Below are positions 36,251 to 46,100 of a stretch of 64,000 nucleotides of DNA, in pieces. The DNA comes from Candidatus [Bacteroides] periocalifornicus (GTDB taxonomy: Bacteria > Bacteroidota > Bacteroidia > Bacteroidales > CAJPTX01), in assembly GCA_001421095.1 (NCBI GenBank), contig LIIK01000008.1, positions 1 through 64,000 of the forward strand, given 5' to 3'. Each line of letters begins with the position of its first letter. Within the stretch, counting starts at the first letter, position 1. The translations under genes were made by a program, and so were the position numbers. The notes beneath the pieces are model-generated. The model saw only the letters and a list, made by a program, of their open reading frames with translations. It was not told the DNA's origin and did not search any database.

Positions 36251-37591
36251 ATGGCCACAAGAATAAAAAGCATCAAATGCCCGCAGTGCGGGAGTACTCG
36301 CGTGGAGGAGCTGGCCAACGGGCGTTTCCGTTGCAGGAGCTGCTCCACCACGTTCTTCCTCGATAGCGACGATATCACCATACACCACCAGTACGATGCG
36401 CCGCAGCTGCGGAAGTACCTAACGGGGAAAAATCTGCGTATCGTGCTGATTTCGGTGCTGGGGATGGTGGCCTTGTACGTGCTCTCATCTATACTGTCGC
36501 CCCGTTCGTCTAGCACGCAGTCGTCGTTATCGCAATCCGTCCGCGATATCGAGAATGTTGAGGAAAAGGAGGCCGAACCCGTTTTCGAGGCCAAGTACGC
36601 GGTGCCCTTTGCCAATAAGGATGGAATGCCGATGATTGCCCTGTTCGGCGTGCAGAGAACGGGCCAATATCCCAAGGTGAAGGAAGATTTTCTGCTGAAA
36701 ATATACGATGTCACAGAGGAAGAGATGGTGAGCGCTTCGCTGCTGCCTATAGACCGATTGGGCAGGTTGGAGTACCGGCTCTTTGCCAACGGGAAGCTGA
36801 ACATCATCATCAACGAAAGGCGTTGGTTCGTGCTCGATAGGCAGCTCTATTCGCTGGAAGAGCAAAACAGCTATAGGGAAATAGAACAGCTGAGCTCAGG
36901 ATTCGCTTCGGTCAAGTTCGATTATATAGGCCGAGGCGACGGGATGGAGCTGATGACGAATCTGGGCAAGGCGTACTATTACTACCCCTCTATAGGCAAG
37001 GTTTACACGAAAGATCAGTACTTTGATGCCCTGAATAGTCGGCCTCCGCACGCGGTGGTTCGCACGGCTTTCGCCTTTTCATCGGTTACTGATGACTACC
37101 CGGAGCAGGATATTCAGCTGCTGAAAGTCAAGCAGTATTGGAAGGATGGCTACCCGCATGATTTTGTAGATGGATTCGGGTGGTATAAGGATTTTGGCGG
37201 GAAATTCATCGTCTACACTGATCGCGATCCGTATACAAAGGCCTTCATCAGCAAGTACAATGCCAATAGGGTTCGGCTCATTTCCTACAAGGATTTCACG
37301 CCGGGTTCCATTTATTTTGACCCCGATGTTTTCTATTTCAACGACAGCATCCTCCTTATTGGCTACAAGCCCACGGCGGCGCCCGATGCCGTCTACCAGT
37401 TCCAGCTTTTGGATGCCAACACCGCGGAACGAAAATGGACGGCGCAGAAGCCCGCAGAGCTCTCTGGCAGCGTTGCCAATGACGAGGCTGTGCTCACCTC
37501 GAAGGGCTTTATGCTGGCTTATGGCCGCAAGGTGTGGCTGCTGGGGCTCGACGGTAAAAACCGCTCCATTTCGTCGTTCTATAAGTACTAA
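36251..37591 (+). CDS. Zinc-ribbon membrane protein of unknown function
   Basis: A 446-residue protein with an N-terminal zinc ribbon (CPQCGS ... CRSCST, about 10-32), one transmembrane helix (about 60-80, IVLISVLGMVALYVLSSIL) and a large domain (about 105-446) rich in beta strands and aromatic residues that I do not recognise. The cysteine ribbon would lie in the cytoplasm. It starts a three-gene cluster with an SPFH protein and a small membrane protein. The layout resembles Bacillus ydjG-ydjH-ydjI, linked to PspA-type membrane stress; that link is inference. Confidence 0.8.
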   Translation: MATRIKSIKCPQCGSTRVEELANGRFRCRSCSTTFFLDSDDITIHHQYDAPQLRKYLTGKNLRIVLISVLGMVALYVLSSILSPRSSSTQSSLSQSVRDIENVEEKEAEPVFEAKYAVPFANKDGMPMIALFGVQRTGQYPKVKEDFLLKIYDVTEEEMVSASLLPIDRLGRLEYRLFANGKLNIIINERRWFVLDRQLYSLEEQNSYREIEQLSSGFASVKFDYIGRGDGMELMTNLGKAYYYYPSIGKVYTKDQYFDALNSRPPHAVVRTAFAFSSVTDDYPEQDIQLLKVKQYWKDGYPHDFVDGFGWYKDFGGKFIVYTDRDPYTKAFISKYNANRVRLISYKDFTPGSIYFDPDVFYFNDSILLIGYKPTAAPDAVYQFQLLDANTAERKWTAQKPAELSGSVANDEAVLTSKGFMLAYGRKVWLLGLDGKNRSISSFYKY

Positions 37592-37687
37592 AGGTGGGGA
37601 TAAAATGCCGCGAGGCGTATTGCACGCATGGCAAAGAGACTGATAGGCAGATTTCTATGATTATTTAAAGACCGCAGCAATAGCGCA

Positions 37688-38701
37688 ATGGGTATAAAGA
37701 ATCTTTTCCACAGGCAGCTATCTACCGTTATCCAGTGGGCAGGCGACGATGGTGATTTCTGGTATAAATACCCCTCAAAGCACGATGAAATCATCAATGC
37801 CAGCAAGCTCATAGTGGCGCCCGGGCAGGGTGCTGTGCTGGTGTATGAGGGCGAGGTGGTAGATGTTATAGAAGAGGCGGGCTCGTTCAACCTGAAAACC
37901 GATAACCATCCGTTCTTCACCAACCTTGTAAGGCTACGCCAGGGGTTTGAGAGTGAGCACAAGCTGAAGATCTACTTCTTCCGTAAAACGCAGGTCTTGA
38001 ACCAGCTCTGGGGGACGGCCGCACCGGTAAAGCTCATCGATAAGCAATACCGCATCCCGGTAGAATTGGGGGTCAATGGCAATTTCTCGTACCGAATGGC
38101 CGATGCCCGGCTGTTCCTGGCGGGTATCACGGGAGGGCGCGAGGAGTACTCTACCAGCGAACTCAGCGAGGTCTTGGCCGACCGGATAGTGCAGAATATC
38201 ATCACGGAGCTGCACCAGGCAGACTATTCCTACGTGCAGATAGATGCCCACCTCGATGCGATGGCGGGGGCATTAAAGCAGAAGCTCGCCCCTGTTTTCC
38301 AGCAGCTGGGGCTAGAGCTCGCCGACTTCAGAATCATGGGAACGCAGTTCGACGAGGCGACCCGTGCGCGCATTGGGCGTATTGCCGACGTTACCTCCGA
38401 TGCGCAGGCAGCGCAGGGGGCCGGGATGACGTACGCTGAGCTCGAGAAACTGCGGGCGTTGCGCGATGCTGCCCGTAATGAAGGCGGCCTGGCGGGCGCT
38501 GGCGTTCAGATGGGCGTGGGCATAGAGATGGGACGGCAAATGGGCGCAGTATCGGGCTCGGCAGGCAGAAACGGGGCGGCACAGACTACCGACGAGGAGC
38601 TGGCCCAACGGCTAAGGCGGCTGAAACTCCTGCTCGACGAGCACGTAATCACCCAGGATGACTACGAGCAGATGAAACGGCAACTGCTGCTGAAATCCTA
38701 A
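37688..38701 (+). CDS. SPFH domain (YdjI-like) protein with C-terminal SHOCT motif
   Basis: A 337-residue protein. Residues about 25-230 form an SPFH/band 7 domain of the 'virion core protein' type (VIQWAGDDGDFWYKYP, LIVAPGQGAVLVYEGEV, and LADFRIMGTQFDEATRARIG). A glycine-rich stretch follows, and the last ~35 residues (LAQRLRRLKLLLDEHVITQDDYEQMK) form a SHOCT-like helical hairpin. SPFH proteins organise membrane domains; Bacillus YdjI helps place PspA at the membrane. It lacks a membrane helix of its own, consistent with recruitment by the neighbouring membrane proteins. Confidence 0.88.
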   Translation: MGIKNLFHRQLSTVIQWAGDDGDFWYKYPSKHDEIINASKLIVAPGQGAVLVYEGEVVDVIEEAGSFNLKTDNHPFFTNLVRLRQGFESEHKLKIYFFRKTQVLNQLWGTAAPVKLIDKQYRIPVELGVNGNFSYRMADARLFLAGITGGREEYSTSELSEVLADRIVQNIITELHQADYSYVQIDAHLDAMAGALKQKLAPVFQQLGLELADFRIMGTQFDEATRARIGRIADVTSDAQAAQGAGMTYAELEKLRALRDAARNEGGLAGAGVQMGVGIEMGRQMGAVSGSAGRNGAAQTTDEELAQRLRRLKLLLDEHVITQDDYEQMKRQLLLKS

Positions 38702-38722
38702 CAACATCTAGCATTCTGAACT

Positions 38723-38995
38723 ATGGCATACATTAAGGGAATCGTGCTGAGCATCGTGCTTCTCGCCTTGCTCATCATAGCCTATTTTACCCTGGATATG
38801 TGGGGTGTAGGGCTTCCATTCAGCCGGGGCACGCTGTACAGCATCGTCATCACGGTGGGCATTGTGGATTGCGTTGTAATCCTTCTGCTCATTTTCCTGC
38901 CGTTCCTTTTCAAAAAAGAGGGGGCGGGGTACGACAAAACGGGCACAGGGGTAGCGCAACGGAAAAGGAGAAAAGACCAGATTATCGCGGAATAG
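38723..38995 (+). CDS. Small two-helix membrane protein
   Basis: A 90-residue protein with two predicted transmembrane helices (about 5-25 and 38-62) and a short basic cytoplasmic tail ending in RKRRKDQIIAE. It starts 21 bp after the SPFH gene and closes that cluster. No family is recognised. Its size and context suit a membrane anchor for the SPFH protein. Confidence 0.75.
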   Translation: MAYIKGIVLSIVLLALLIIAYFTLDMWGVGLPFSRGTLYSIVITVGIVDCVVILLLIFLPFLFKKEGAGYDKTGTGVAQRKRRKDQIIAE

Positions 38996-39238
38996 GCTGG
39001 CATGGAGAAGTGGAAGGGGAGGGCCAGGCAGGGGAAGGATGGAATAGGCAGGCAGGGGAGGGGGAGTGGGCAGGCAACTTTCGGCCTGCCCCTACATGGT
39101 CTATCCCCTATGCGGCATCGCCTTTGCCCAGATCGCAGGAATGGGGGCATCGATTGATGAAGGCATTACCCTTCCGATGATTTTTGATTTCAAAGGTCTA
39201 GAATCTGATAGTAAGATTCTATTAATTAAATAATTACG

Positions 39239-41305
39239 ATGATGAAGAACGGTGTACTACGGCTGGCAGTGGTGCTCGCTTTGCTATTGGGTGCTGCTGG
39301 GGTGAAGGGGCAGGATGGGAAATCCTTCATTACCCTATGGGATACGGAGCTAAGGGTCGTCTACCTTGTGTACGATGGAAAGGAGATACACGGGGTGGAT
39401 GTGGATGATAAGACGCTCTACATCCCGATAGTTGGGGAGAACTACGCAGTGAGCTACCGCAAGGTGGGGGAGAGCCAGTGGACTGATGCTGGCAGGCACA
39501 CCACCCAGAGGGGGAAGGCTCTGATACTAAAGCTCCCAACCCCCGGGAAGTACTACGTGAAGGCTGGACCCGAGGGGGTAAAGGCAATATACGGTGGAGG
39601 GCAGCACTACACAACATGGACGGGTACGAACAGCCGCTTGCTGGAGGTGGTCTCGTTTGGCGATGTGGAGTGGGGCGAAAATGGGCTGGAGAGCGCTTTT
39701 ATCGCCAGCACAGCGCTAACCACGATGGGGGTACGCAAGGCGGAATTCCCCGACGCACGGCTTACGCCAAAGGGGGTGAAGGGATCGCTGCGCCACCTAT
39801 TCTGCGATTGCAGAGAGTTCAATGGCGACCTCTCCCAATGGGATGTGAGCCAGGTTACCAACCTAGACAGCACCTTCGCGGGCTGCGAGAAGTTCAACGG
39901 CGATCTCTCCAAGTGGAATGTGGGCAATGTGACCTCTATGCGCAGCACATTCTACGGTTGCGATGTTTTCAATGCGAACCTCTCAGAATGGAACGTGGGC
40001 CGTGTGGTACGTATGGACGATATGCTCCACGGTTGCTATGTTTTTAGCTCAGATATCTCCCGATGGAATGTGGCGCAGGTGGCAAATATGGATCAGCTGT
40101 TCTACTATTGCTGGGCCTTCAATGCGGATATCTCCAAGTGGAATGTGGCTCGGGTAACCACGATGAATCGGATGTTCTATGGGTGTAAAATCTTCAATGC
40201 CAATCTCTCCAGATGGGATGTGTCCAATGTGGAGGATATGGGCTTTATGTTCTGGGGGTGTGAGGCTTTCAACGCGGATCTTAGCCTGTGGAACGTGGGG
40301 AAGGTCGCCTCGATAGGGGGTATGTTTGTAAGGTGTAAGGCTTTCAACTACGACTGTATCACAAGCTGGGTGCCTCGCTCGCTGGAGAGAGGGCATATGT
40401 TCAGCGATGCCATAACCCCCGCGGCATGGAGTAGAATTCTGAAGGCTTGGGGGGCTATAGCCGATCGGCTTCCTCTGAATGCGAAAGTGGGGGCGGAGTG
40501 CAAGCATTTCAAGAGTGCCAACGCGGCAATAGCCCAGCTGAACGGCAGGGGATGGGAGATACTGGATGGCGGTGAGATGGACGGGGTTATCTTCCGGTAC
40601 GATGCGAATGGCGGCGTATTTGCAGGGGGAAAAACCACTTGGGACGATGAAACGGAGGGAAAGGCGGAGGCCCCGAAGGTGCGCCCAACCAAGGCGGGTT
40701 TCGTGGTGTCTGGCTGGTATCAGGATGCAGCTTGCACCCGAAAGTGGGACTTCACGAAGAGCTACCCAATGGGCGGTAGCCCCTACACCATCTACGCTGG
40801 GTGGAGGGCCGGTAAGATCCTCACGATTATCCCACCGTCCAATGGTTCGCTAGAGGTGCGGGAAGGTGCTACCGTGCTGCCTACAGGATCTGGCGTTGCA
40901 GAGGGTGTGATTCTCACCATAATAGCCACTCCCGCGGAAGGCTATACCCTGAAGTCAATCACTGTCAACGGAACTCCCATAGCTACCAGTAGCCCGGCAA
41001 CCTATACCGTGGCAGGCGACCTGGAGGTATCGGCAGAATTTGCAGAGGGAGGTAATACACCGGTGGAGGGGCTTGCAAGGGTGGTGGCTGCCCCCAATCC
41101 GTTTGGGCATTCGCTAATCCTGATGAATGCTGAGCGGGTGGCTAGCTACACAGTACTGAATGCAAAGGGTGCGGTAGTGGCAAGCGGGGCGCATGATGGC
41201 TCGCCAACGCTACAAATAACCGCGCAGGACTGGCCTAGCGGTTTCTACCTCGTGCGGCTAGTGGGACCTGACGGGGTGAAGGTGCTGCGGATCGTGAAGA
41301 TGTAG
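39239..41305 (+). CDS. BspA-like DUF285/InlB-repeat protein with T9SS sorting domain
   Basis: A 688-residue secreted protein. A signal peptide covers 1-25. Residues about 195-375 hold seven or so ~25-residue DUF285 repeats (pattern FNGDLSQWDVSQVTNLDSTF then GC). An InlB B-repeat (about 445-520, FRYDANGGVF ... GWYQDAACTRKWDFTKSY ... YAGW) and a divergent bacterial repeat (about 525-600, LTIIATPAEGYTLKSITVNG) follow. The C-terminus (about 610-688) is a type A-like T9SS sorting domain ending FYLVRL...VLRIVKM. It is probably a surface adhesin. Its sorting domain resembles that of the protein at 48549-50387. Confidence 0.88.
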   Translation: MMKNGVLRLAVVLALLLGAAGVKGQDGKSFITLWDTELRVVYLVYDGKEIHGVDVDDKTLYIPIVGENYAVSYRKVGESQWTDAGRHTTQRGKALILKLPTPGKYYVKAGPEGVKAIYGGGQHYTTWTGTNSRLLEVVSFGDVEWGENGLESAFIASTALTTMGVRKAEFPDARLTPKGVKGSLRHLFCDCREFNGDLSQWDVSQVTNLDSTFAGCEKFNGDLSKWNVGNVTSMRSTFYGCDVFNANLSEWNVGRVVRMDDMLHGCYVFSSDISRWNVAQVANMDQLFYYCWAFNADISKWNVARVTTMNRMFYGCKIFNANLSRWDVSNVEDMGFMFWGCEAFNADLSLWNVGKVASIGGMFVRCKAFNYDCITSWVPRSLERGHMFSDAITPAAWSRILKAWGAIADRLPLNAKVGAECKHFKSANAAIAQLNGRGWEILDGGEMDGVIFRYDANGGVFAGGKTTWDDETEGKAEAPKVRPTKAGFVVSGWYQDAACTRKWDFTKSYPMGGSPYTIYAGWRAGKILTIIPPSNGSLEVREGATVLPTGSGVAEGVILTIIATPAEGYTLKSITVNGTPIATSSPATYTVAGDLEVSAEFAEGGNTPVEGLARVVAAPNPFGHSLILMNAERVASYTVLNAKGAVVASGAHDGSPTLQITAQDWPSGFYLVRLVGPDGVKVLRIVKM

Positions 41306-41337
41306 GGATGGTGCTCACAGGTGGGGGGCTTTGGACG

Positions 41338-41372
41338 GCGAAGCCCCCTCTACGGTCGGCGTTGCGGGGTAT
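41338..41372 (+). repeat. Direct repeat unit A (matches 41758-41792)
   Basis: A 35-nt stretch beginning GCGAAGCCCCCTCTACGGTC occurs identically 420 bp downstream, showing local duplication of this repeat-rich segment. The stretch 41306-43064 has no intact gene. Confidence 0.7.
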
Positions 41373-41489
41373 GCCGCTTGACTAACATTCTACGCCCATG
41401 CGGGGATGCCATGCGCGTATATCGCCAACCAATCCGTGAGTTTTCTAAGTTGATGCGATGATCAATGGAAACGGCGTGAAGGCGAGTCA

Positions 41490-41690
41490 ACGACGCGGCA
41501 CGCCGCGTCGCTACGTCCTTCGGAGAACGGGAGAATCGGTTTTAAACCGCCGTATTCCAAAAGGGGACCGCGGCGAAAGGCCGTAGGGGGTCAATCTTTC
41601 TGGGGAGATTTTCCCTTCTTGCGCGTAAATCGGCTTCAATCATGCAATTCCATTTCTCGAAGAGCGTAGCGACGCGGCGTGCCGCGTCGT
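41490..41690. mobile_element. MITE-like element, complete copy (first of three)
   Basis: Both 18-bp palindromes are intact, with inverted flanks TCGCTACGTCCTTCG and CGAAGAGCGTAGCGA. The interior has GGTTTTAAACCGCCGTATTC and GGTCAATCTTTC. Confidence 0.8.
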
Positions 41691-41850
41691 TTATGGGAGG
41701 TTTGCAGAGGTCTTGGATGGTATGCGCGGAGGCGATGGGCGGGGGAATCTTCGCGCTGCGAAGCCCCCTCTACGGTCGGCGTTGCGGGGTATCTCTATTG
41801 GCCAACATTTACGTCACAGCGGAAATCAACGGGAACGCCATGGGCGGATA

Positions 41851-42047
41851 ATGACGCGGCACGCCGCGTCGCTACGTCCTTCGGGAAACGTGAGGATAGG
41901 ATTTAACCGCCGTATTCCAAAAGGGAGGCCGCGGCAAAAGGCCTGTAGGGGTTCAATTTTTTATGGGGGGCCTTCTTGTTGGTAAAGACCTTTTAATCAT
42001 GCAATCCCATTTCTCGAAGAGCGTAGCGACGCGGCGTGCCGCGTCGT
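41851..42047. mobile_element. MITE-like element, complete copy (second of three)
   Basis: Same ends and interior order as the copy at 41490, about 197 bp long, preceded by GGCGGATAATG. Confidence 0.8.
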
Positions 42048-42094
42048 TGTAAAAACCGTAAGGTCTCCTTAGGTGGGAGCCATAAAGGCGGATA

Positions 42095-42287
42095 ACGATG
42101 CGGCACGCCGCGTCGCTACGTCCTTCGGGAATCGGGAGAATAGGTTTTAAACCTCCGCATTCCAAAAGAGGGACCGCGGCGAAAGGCCTATGTGGTCAAT
42201 CAATTTTTAAAGGGGGCTTTGGTAAACAGTTTTTAATCACGCAATTCCATTTCTCGAAGAGCGTAGCGACGCGGCGTGCCGCGTCGT
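42095..42287. mobile_element. MITE-like element, complete copy (third of three)
   Basis: About 193 bp; left palindrome with one substitution, right palindrome intact, same interior with a shorter T-rich stretch. It is followed at once by an inverted family-2 repeat. Confidence 0.78.
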
Positions 42288-42301
42288 TTTGTGTGGGCGC
42301 T

Positions 42302-42420
42302 ACAGAGAATCCCATTTCTATCAATTAACGAGATTTGCTATCTCGTTCTTGGTAGGGGCGGTGCTGTAGGGGCGGGTCGAGAGTTGCCCGCCCACCCCCG
42401 AGTACCCTCCCTAACAGTGC
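42302..42420 (-). repeat. Dispersed repeat family 2, inverted copy
   Basis: Reverse complement of the family: GAGAATCCCATTTCTATCAA, TTCTTGGTAGGGGCGGTGCT, GAGAGTTGCCCGCCCACC. Confidence 0.68.
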
Positions 42421-42430
42421 CGTGTCGGTT

Positions 42431-42560
42431 ATAAAAACCGTGGCTCTCCATGCGTGGCATGGTATGCGCATGAAGGCGGCGGCAATGGCGACATGTGGAT
42501 CGCAATGCGACACGCAATGGCCTCCCCGCAAACGCCGACTGTAGGGTGCGTGGTCTTCGC
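42431..42560 (+). repeat. Dispersed repeat family 3, copy 2
   Basis: Matches 35926-36060 over most of its length, including GGCGGCGGCAATGGC and CGCAAACGCCGACTGTAGGG. Confidence 0.7.
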
Positions 42561-42827
42561 AACGCGAAGATTCCCCCGCCCACCGTCTCCGCCGCGCAAA
42601 TCCTCCCCGTCCGCCCCATCCACCATACGCGGTTACGGGAGGCCTGCGCGAGGGGCATCAAGAATCGCCCGCAGGCCTGTGCCCACGGGATATGCGGGCT
42701 ATTCCCCATCTCGGGAGTACCTAGCGCACTACCTTCGCGGCGTGGAATCGAGAGATTCCTCTTGCCTGCACCCTAAATCAGGACGCACAATCAATCTACC
42801 GTAATAACCAACCAAAACCATACCGAC

Positions 42828-42909
42828 ATGGCCAATGCAATTCCCCACAAGCTCCGCTACCAGGACTGCCCCCACCCTCTTCCTGGAGTGCGACCGCCTG
42901 CTGGTGTAA
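42828..42909 (+). pseudogene. 5' remnant of a DUF6266-like gene
   Basis: The ATG at 42828 opens MANAIPHKLRYQD, which aligns with MAIAIPHQPRYRD at the start of the intact gene at 31910. One base later the similarity continues in another frame (PTLFLECDRLLV versus PIYYLCGEQVRI) and then stops at TAA. The rest of the gene is gone; a REP-like palindrome follows at 42920. This is a decayed, truncated paralogue. Confidence 0.65.
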
Positions 42910-42919
42910 GCTGCGTTAG

Positions 42920-42940
42920 TAGCGACGTGGCGTGCCGCGT
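42920..42940 (+). repeat. Solo REP-like palindrome
   Basis: Same unit as at 27114, 36110 and 48337; it sits where the DUF6266-like remnant breaks off. Confidence 0.5.
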
Positions 42941-43064
42941 TCCCAAACGCCGCGTCGCGTTCCCAAACCCGCATTGCGATTAGGGGATTCGGCTCGCTCC
43001 ATTATGTGGCGTTCTCCAATTGCCACCCTCGGGGGGCTAAAAATTGCAGAAATGAAATAATGTC

Positions 43065-43072
43065 TACCTTTG
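43065..43072 (+). promoter_or_regulatory. TACCTTTG promoter box of the activase-like gene
   Basis: It lies 43 bp before the ATG, with ATTG at 43043-43046 as a possible -33 element. Confidence 0.6.
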
Positions 43073-43115
43073 CGTCTGACAACCCTGTCAAATCGATAGG
43101 CTAAAATTGATGTAA

Positions 43116-46100
43116 ATGCTTAGAATAGGCGTAGATATAGGTTCGACGACGGCGAAAATCGTAGTGCTGGGTGCTGATGATTCGGTGCTCTTTGAGGCCT
43201 ACGAGCGCCATAATGCGAAGGCCAAGGAGCTCCTGCTATCGTTCTTGGATAGACTGCGTGCCCAGTTTGGCGATAGCGAGGTGTCGTTGAATATCACGGG
43301 TTCTGTGGGCATGGGGGTGAGCGAGAAGTGCGGAGTGGCATTTGTGCAGGAGGTGGTGGCGGCTACCAAGGCCATACAGCATTTCTACCCGCAGGTACGC
43401 TCGATGATCGACATTGGGGGTGAGGATGCCAAGGTGGTATTCTTCAAGGACGGGCGTGCTACCGACCTCCGTATGAACGGGAACTGTGCTGGAGGAACGG
43501 GGGCTTTCATCGACCAGATGGCGATTCTGCTGGGAGTGCCACCCGAGGAACTCACCACCCTCGCGGAGAGGAGCAAGAACATCTACCCCATCGCCTCTAG
43601 GTGCGGGGTGTTCAGCAAGACCGATGTCCAGAACCTGATAGCCAAGAATGTGGGCAAGGAGGACATAGCGGCCTCTGTATTCCACGCGGTGGCGGTGCAG
43701 GTGGTGGCTACGCTAGCCCACGGGTGTGAGATAGCGCCGCCAGTGCTATTCTGCGGGGGGCCACTCACATTTCTACCCCAGCTTCGGCAGGCTTTTATCG
43801 ACTACCTAAAGATCTCGGAGTCAGACCTTGTGCTGCCCAAGAACAGCCACCTTATCCCGGCATTGGGGGCTGCCCTTGCGGCGGAGAAGGGTAAAGTCCA
43901 GCTGCTCTCGGAGCTGCGAGATTCTATCACTAAGGGGTTGGACAGCAATGGGATAGTGCGCAAGGGGCTTGAGCCAATATTTGCCAGTGAGGAGGAGTAC
44001 GCGGCCTGGAAGGCACGAATCAATACCCACGCCATGCGCGAGGCGGATTTGACGCCCGGTAAGCATAGGGTGACGTTGGGCATTGACTCGGGCTCTACCA
44101 CCACCAAGATCGTAGTGCTCAATGCGCAGAATGAGTTGCTTTTCCACTACTACCACAATAACGAGGGGAATCCTATAGCCGCAGCCCGCAAGGGATTGGA
44201 GCTTTTCCGAGAACGTTGCCAAGAGGCGAGGGCTGAGGTAGAAATTGTGGGGAGCTGCTCCACGGGCTACGGAGAGGATCTGCTCAAGGCTTCGTTTCGG
44301 CTCGATAGCGGTATCATAGAGACGATAGCGCACTACATGGCCGCCCGCCACCTTACGCAGAAGGTGAGCTTTATCCTCGACATTGGTGGTCAGGATATGA
44401 AGGCGATCTTCGTGAATGATGGGGTAATAAACCGCATGGAGATCAACGAGGCCTGCTCTAGCGGTTGCGGCTCGTTCATCGAGACCTTCGCGAAGTCGCT
44501 AGGTTACGATAAGGAGGCCTTTGCCCGCGAGGCGAGTTTGGCCAAGCTACCCTACGATCTGGGTACTCGCTGCACGGTGTTCATGAACTCAAAGGTAAAG
44601 CAGGCGCTGCGCGAGGGAGCTTCGATTGGTGACATTGCTGCCGGGCTATCATACTCGGTGGTGAAGAATTGCCTCTACAAGGTTCTGCGTCTCAAGGGGG
44701 TAGAGGAGCTGGGTGAGTACGTGGTGGTGCAGGGTGGTACGATGCGGAACGACTCGGTTGTGCGTGCCTACGAAAAGCTGATAGGGCATCCGGTATTCCG
44801 TAGCAATCGCCCGGAGTTGATGGGTGCTATAGGGTGTGCGCTCTATGCTCAAACGCATACGCACGGCGAGGTTGGGGTTACGCTTGAGGAGATTCTCGGG
44901 CAGGCTGACTACACCACCAAGCAGCAGGTGTGCATAGGGTGCGAGAACAAGTGCCTGGTGAGCATCTACCGATTCAGCAACGGGAGCCGCTACTTCTCAG
45001 GTAACCGGTGCGAGAAGATCTTCACCAACCAGGGCAGCGCTGTGGAGCACGGGACTAATGCCTATGCTCAGAAGCTGAATCTCCTGTTCAACAGGAAGAT
45101 CGAGGTCTCTAATCCGATTGCTACCATCGGGATTCCCCGCTCGCTGAATATGTATGAGGAGTACCCATTTTGGCATACGCTCTTCAGCCTGTGCGGTATC
45201 CAAGTGGTGCTGTCTGATACCTCTACCTTCACCAAGTACGAGGGGAGTGTGCGCCTTATAATGAGCGATAATATCTGCTTTCCGGCCAAACTGGCGCATA
45301 GCCACATCAAGAATTTGATTGACAAGGGGGTAGATAGGATTTTCATGCCCTTTGTGGTGTTTGAGAAGCAGGAGGGGGGGCAGAATAGCTACAACTGCCC
45401 GATAGTATCAGGATACGCCGAGGTGATAAAGAGCGTGCATAGCACCGATATCCCTATAGATTCGCCCGCTATCACCTTCAAGGATCACAAGCTGCTGCTA
45501 CGCCAGTGTACGGAGTACCTTGCGGGGTTGGGCGTAAAGGCCAAGGTGGTGAAGGAGGCATTCTCCAAGGCCCTAGAGGCGGCAGATCAGTATGCTGAGC
45601 AGATAGCTACGTACAATCGGCAGCTGCTGGAGTCGAATGGCGGGAAGCGGTTGGCGATTTTGCTTGCCGGGCGTCCCTACCATGCCGATCCGCTTATCCA
45701 GCATAAGCTCAGCGATGTGATAGCGGCGATGGGGGCTGATGTGCTGACTGAGGACGTAGTGCGGGGCATGGATATAGAGGCTAAGGATGTGCATTTCGTG
45801 TCGCAGTGGGCCTATACCAATCGGATACTCAAGGCGGCAGAATGGGCAGGAAGGCAGGGCAATGGGGTGCAATTCATGCAGATGACCTCGTTCGGCTGTG
45901 GCCCTGATGCGTTCCTGACCGATGAGACGCGCCACCTGCTCAAGCTGCATGGCAAGACGCTCACCCTGCTGAAGATAGACGATGTGAGCAATATCGGCTC
46001 TATAAAACTGCGGGTGCGGAGCGTGATAGAGAGTATGAAGCTCAGCGTGCAGGAGAAGCAAGCGGAGCGTGCCCCATTCGTTCGCCCTCCCGTATTCACC

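Noticed and set aside
43821..44351. 176-codon antisense open frame inside the activase gene
   Set aside because: Shadow frame opposite conserved ATPase motifs.
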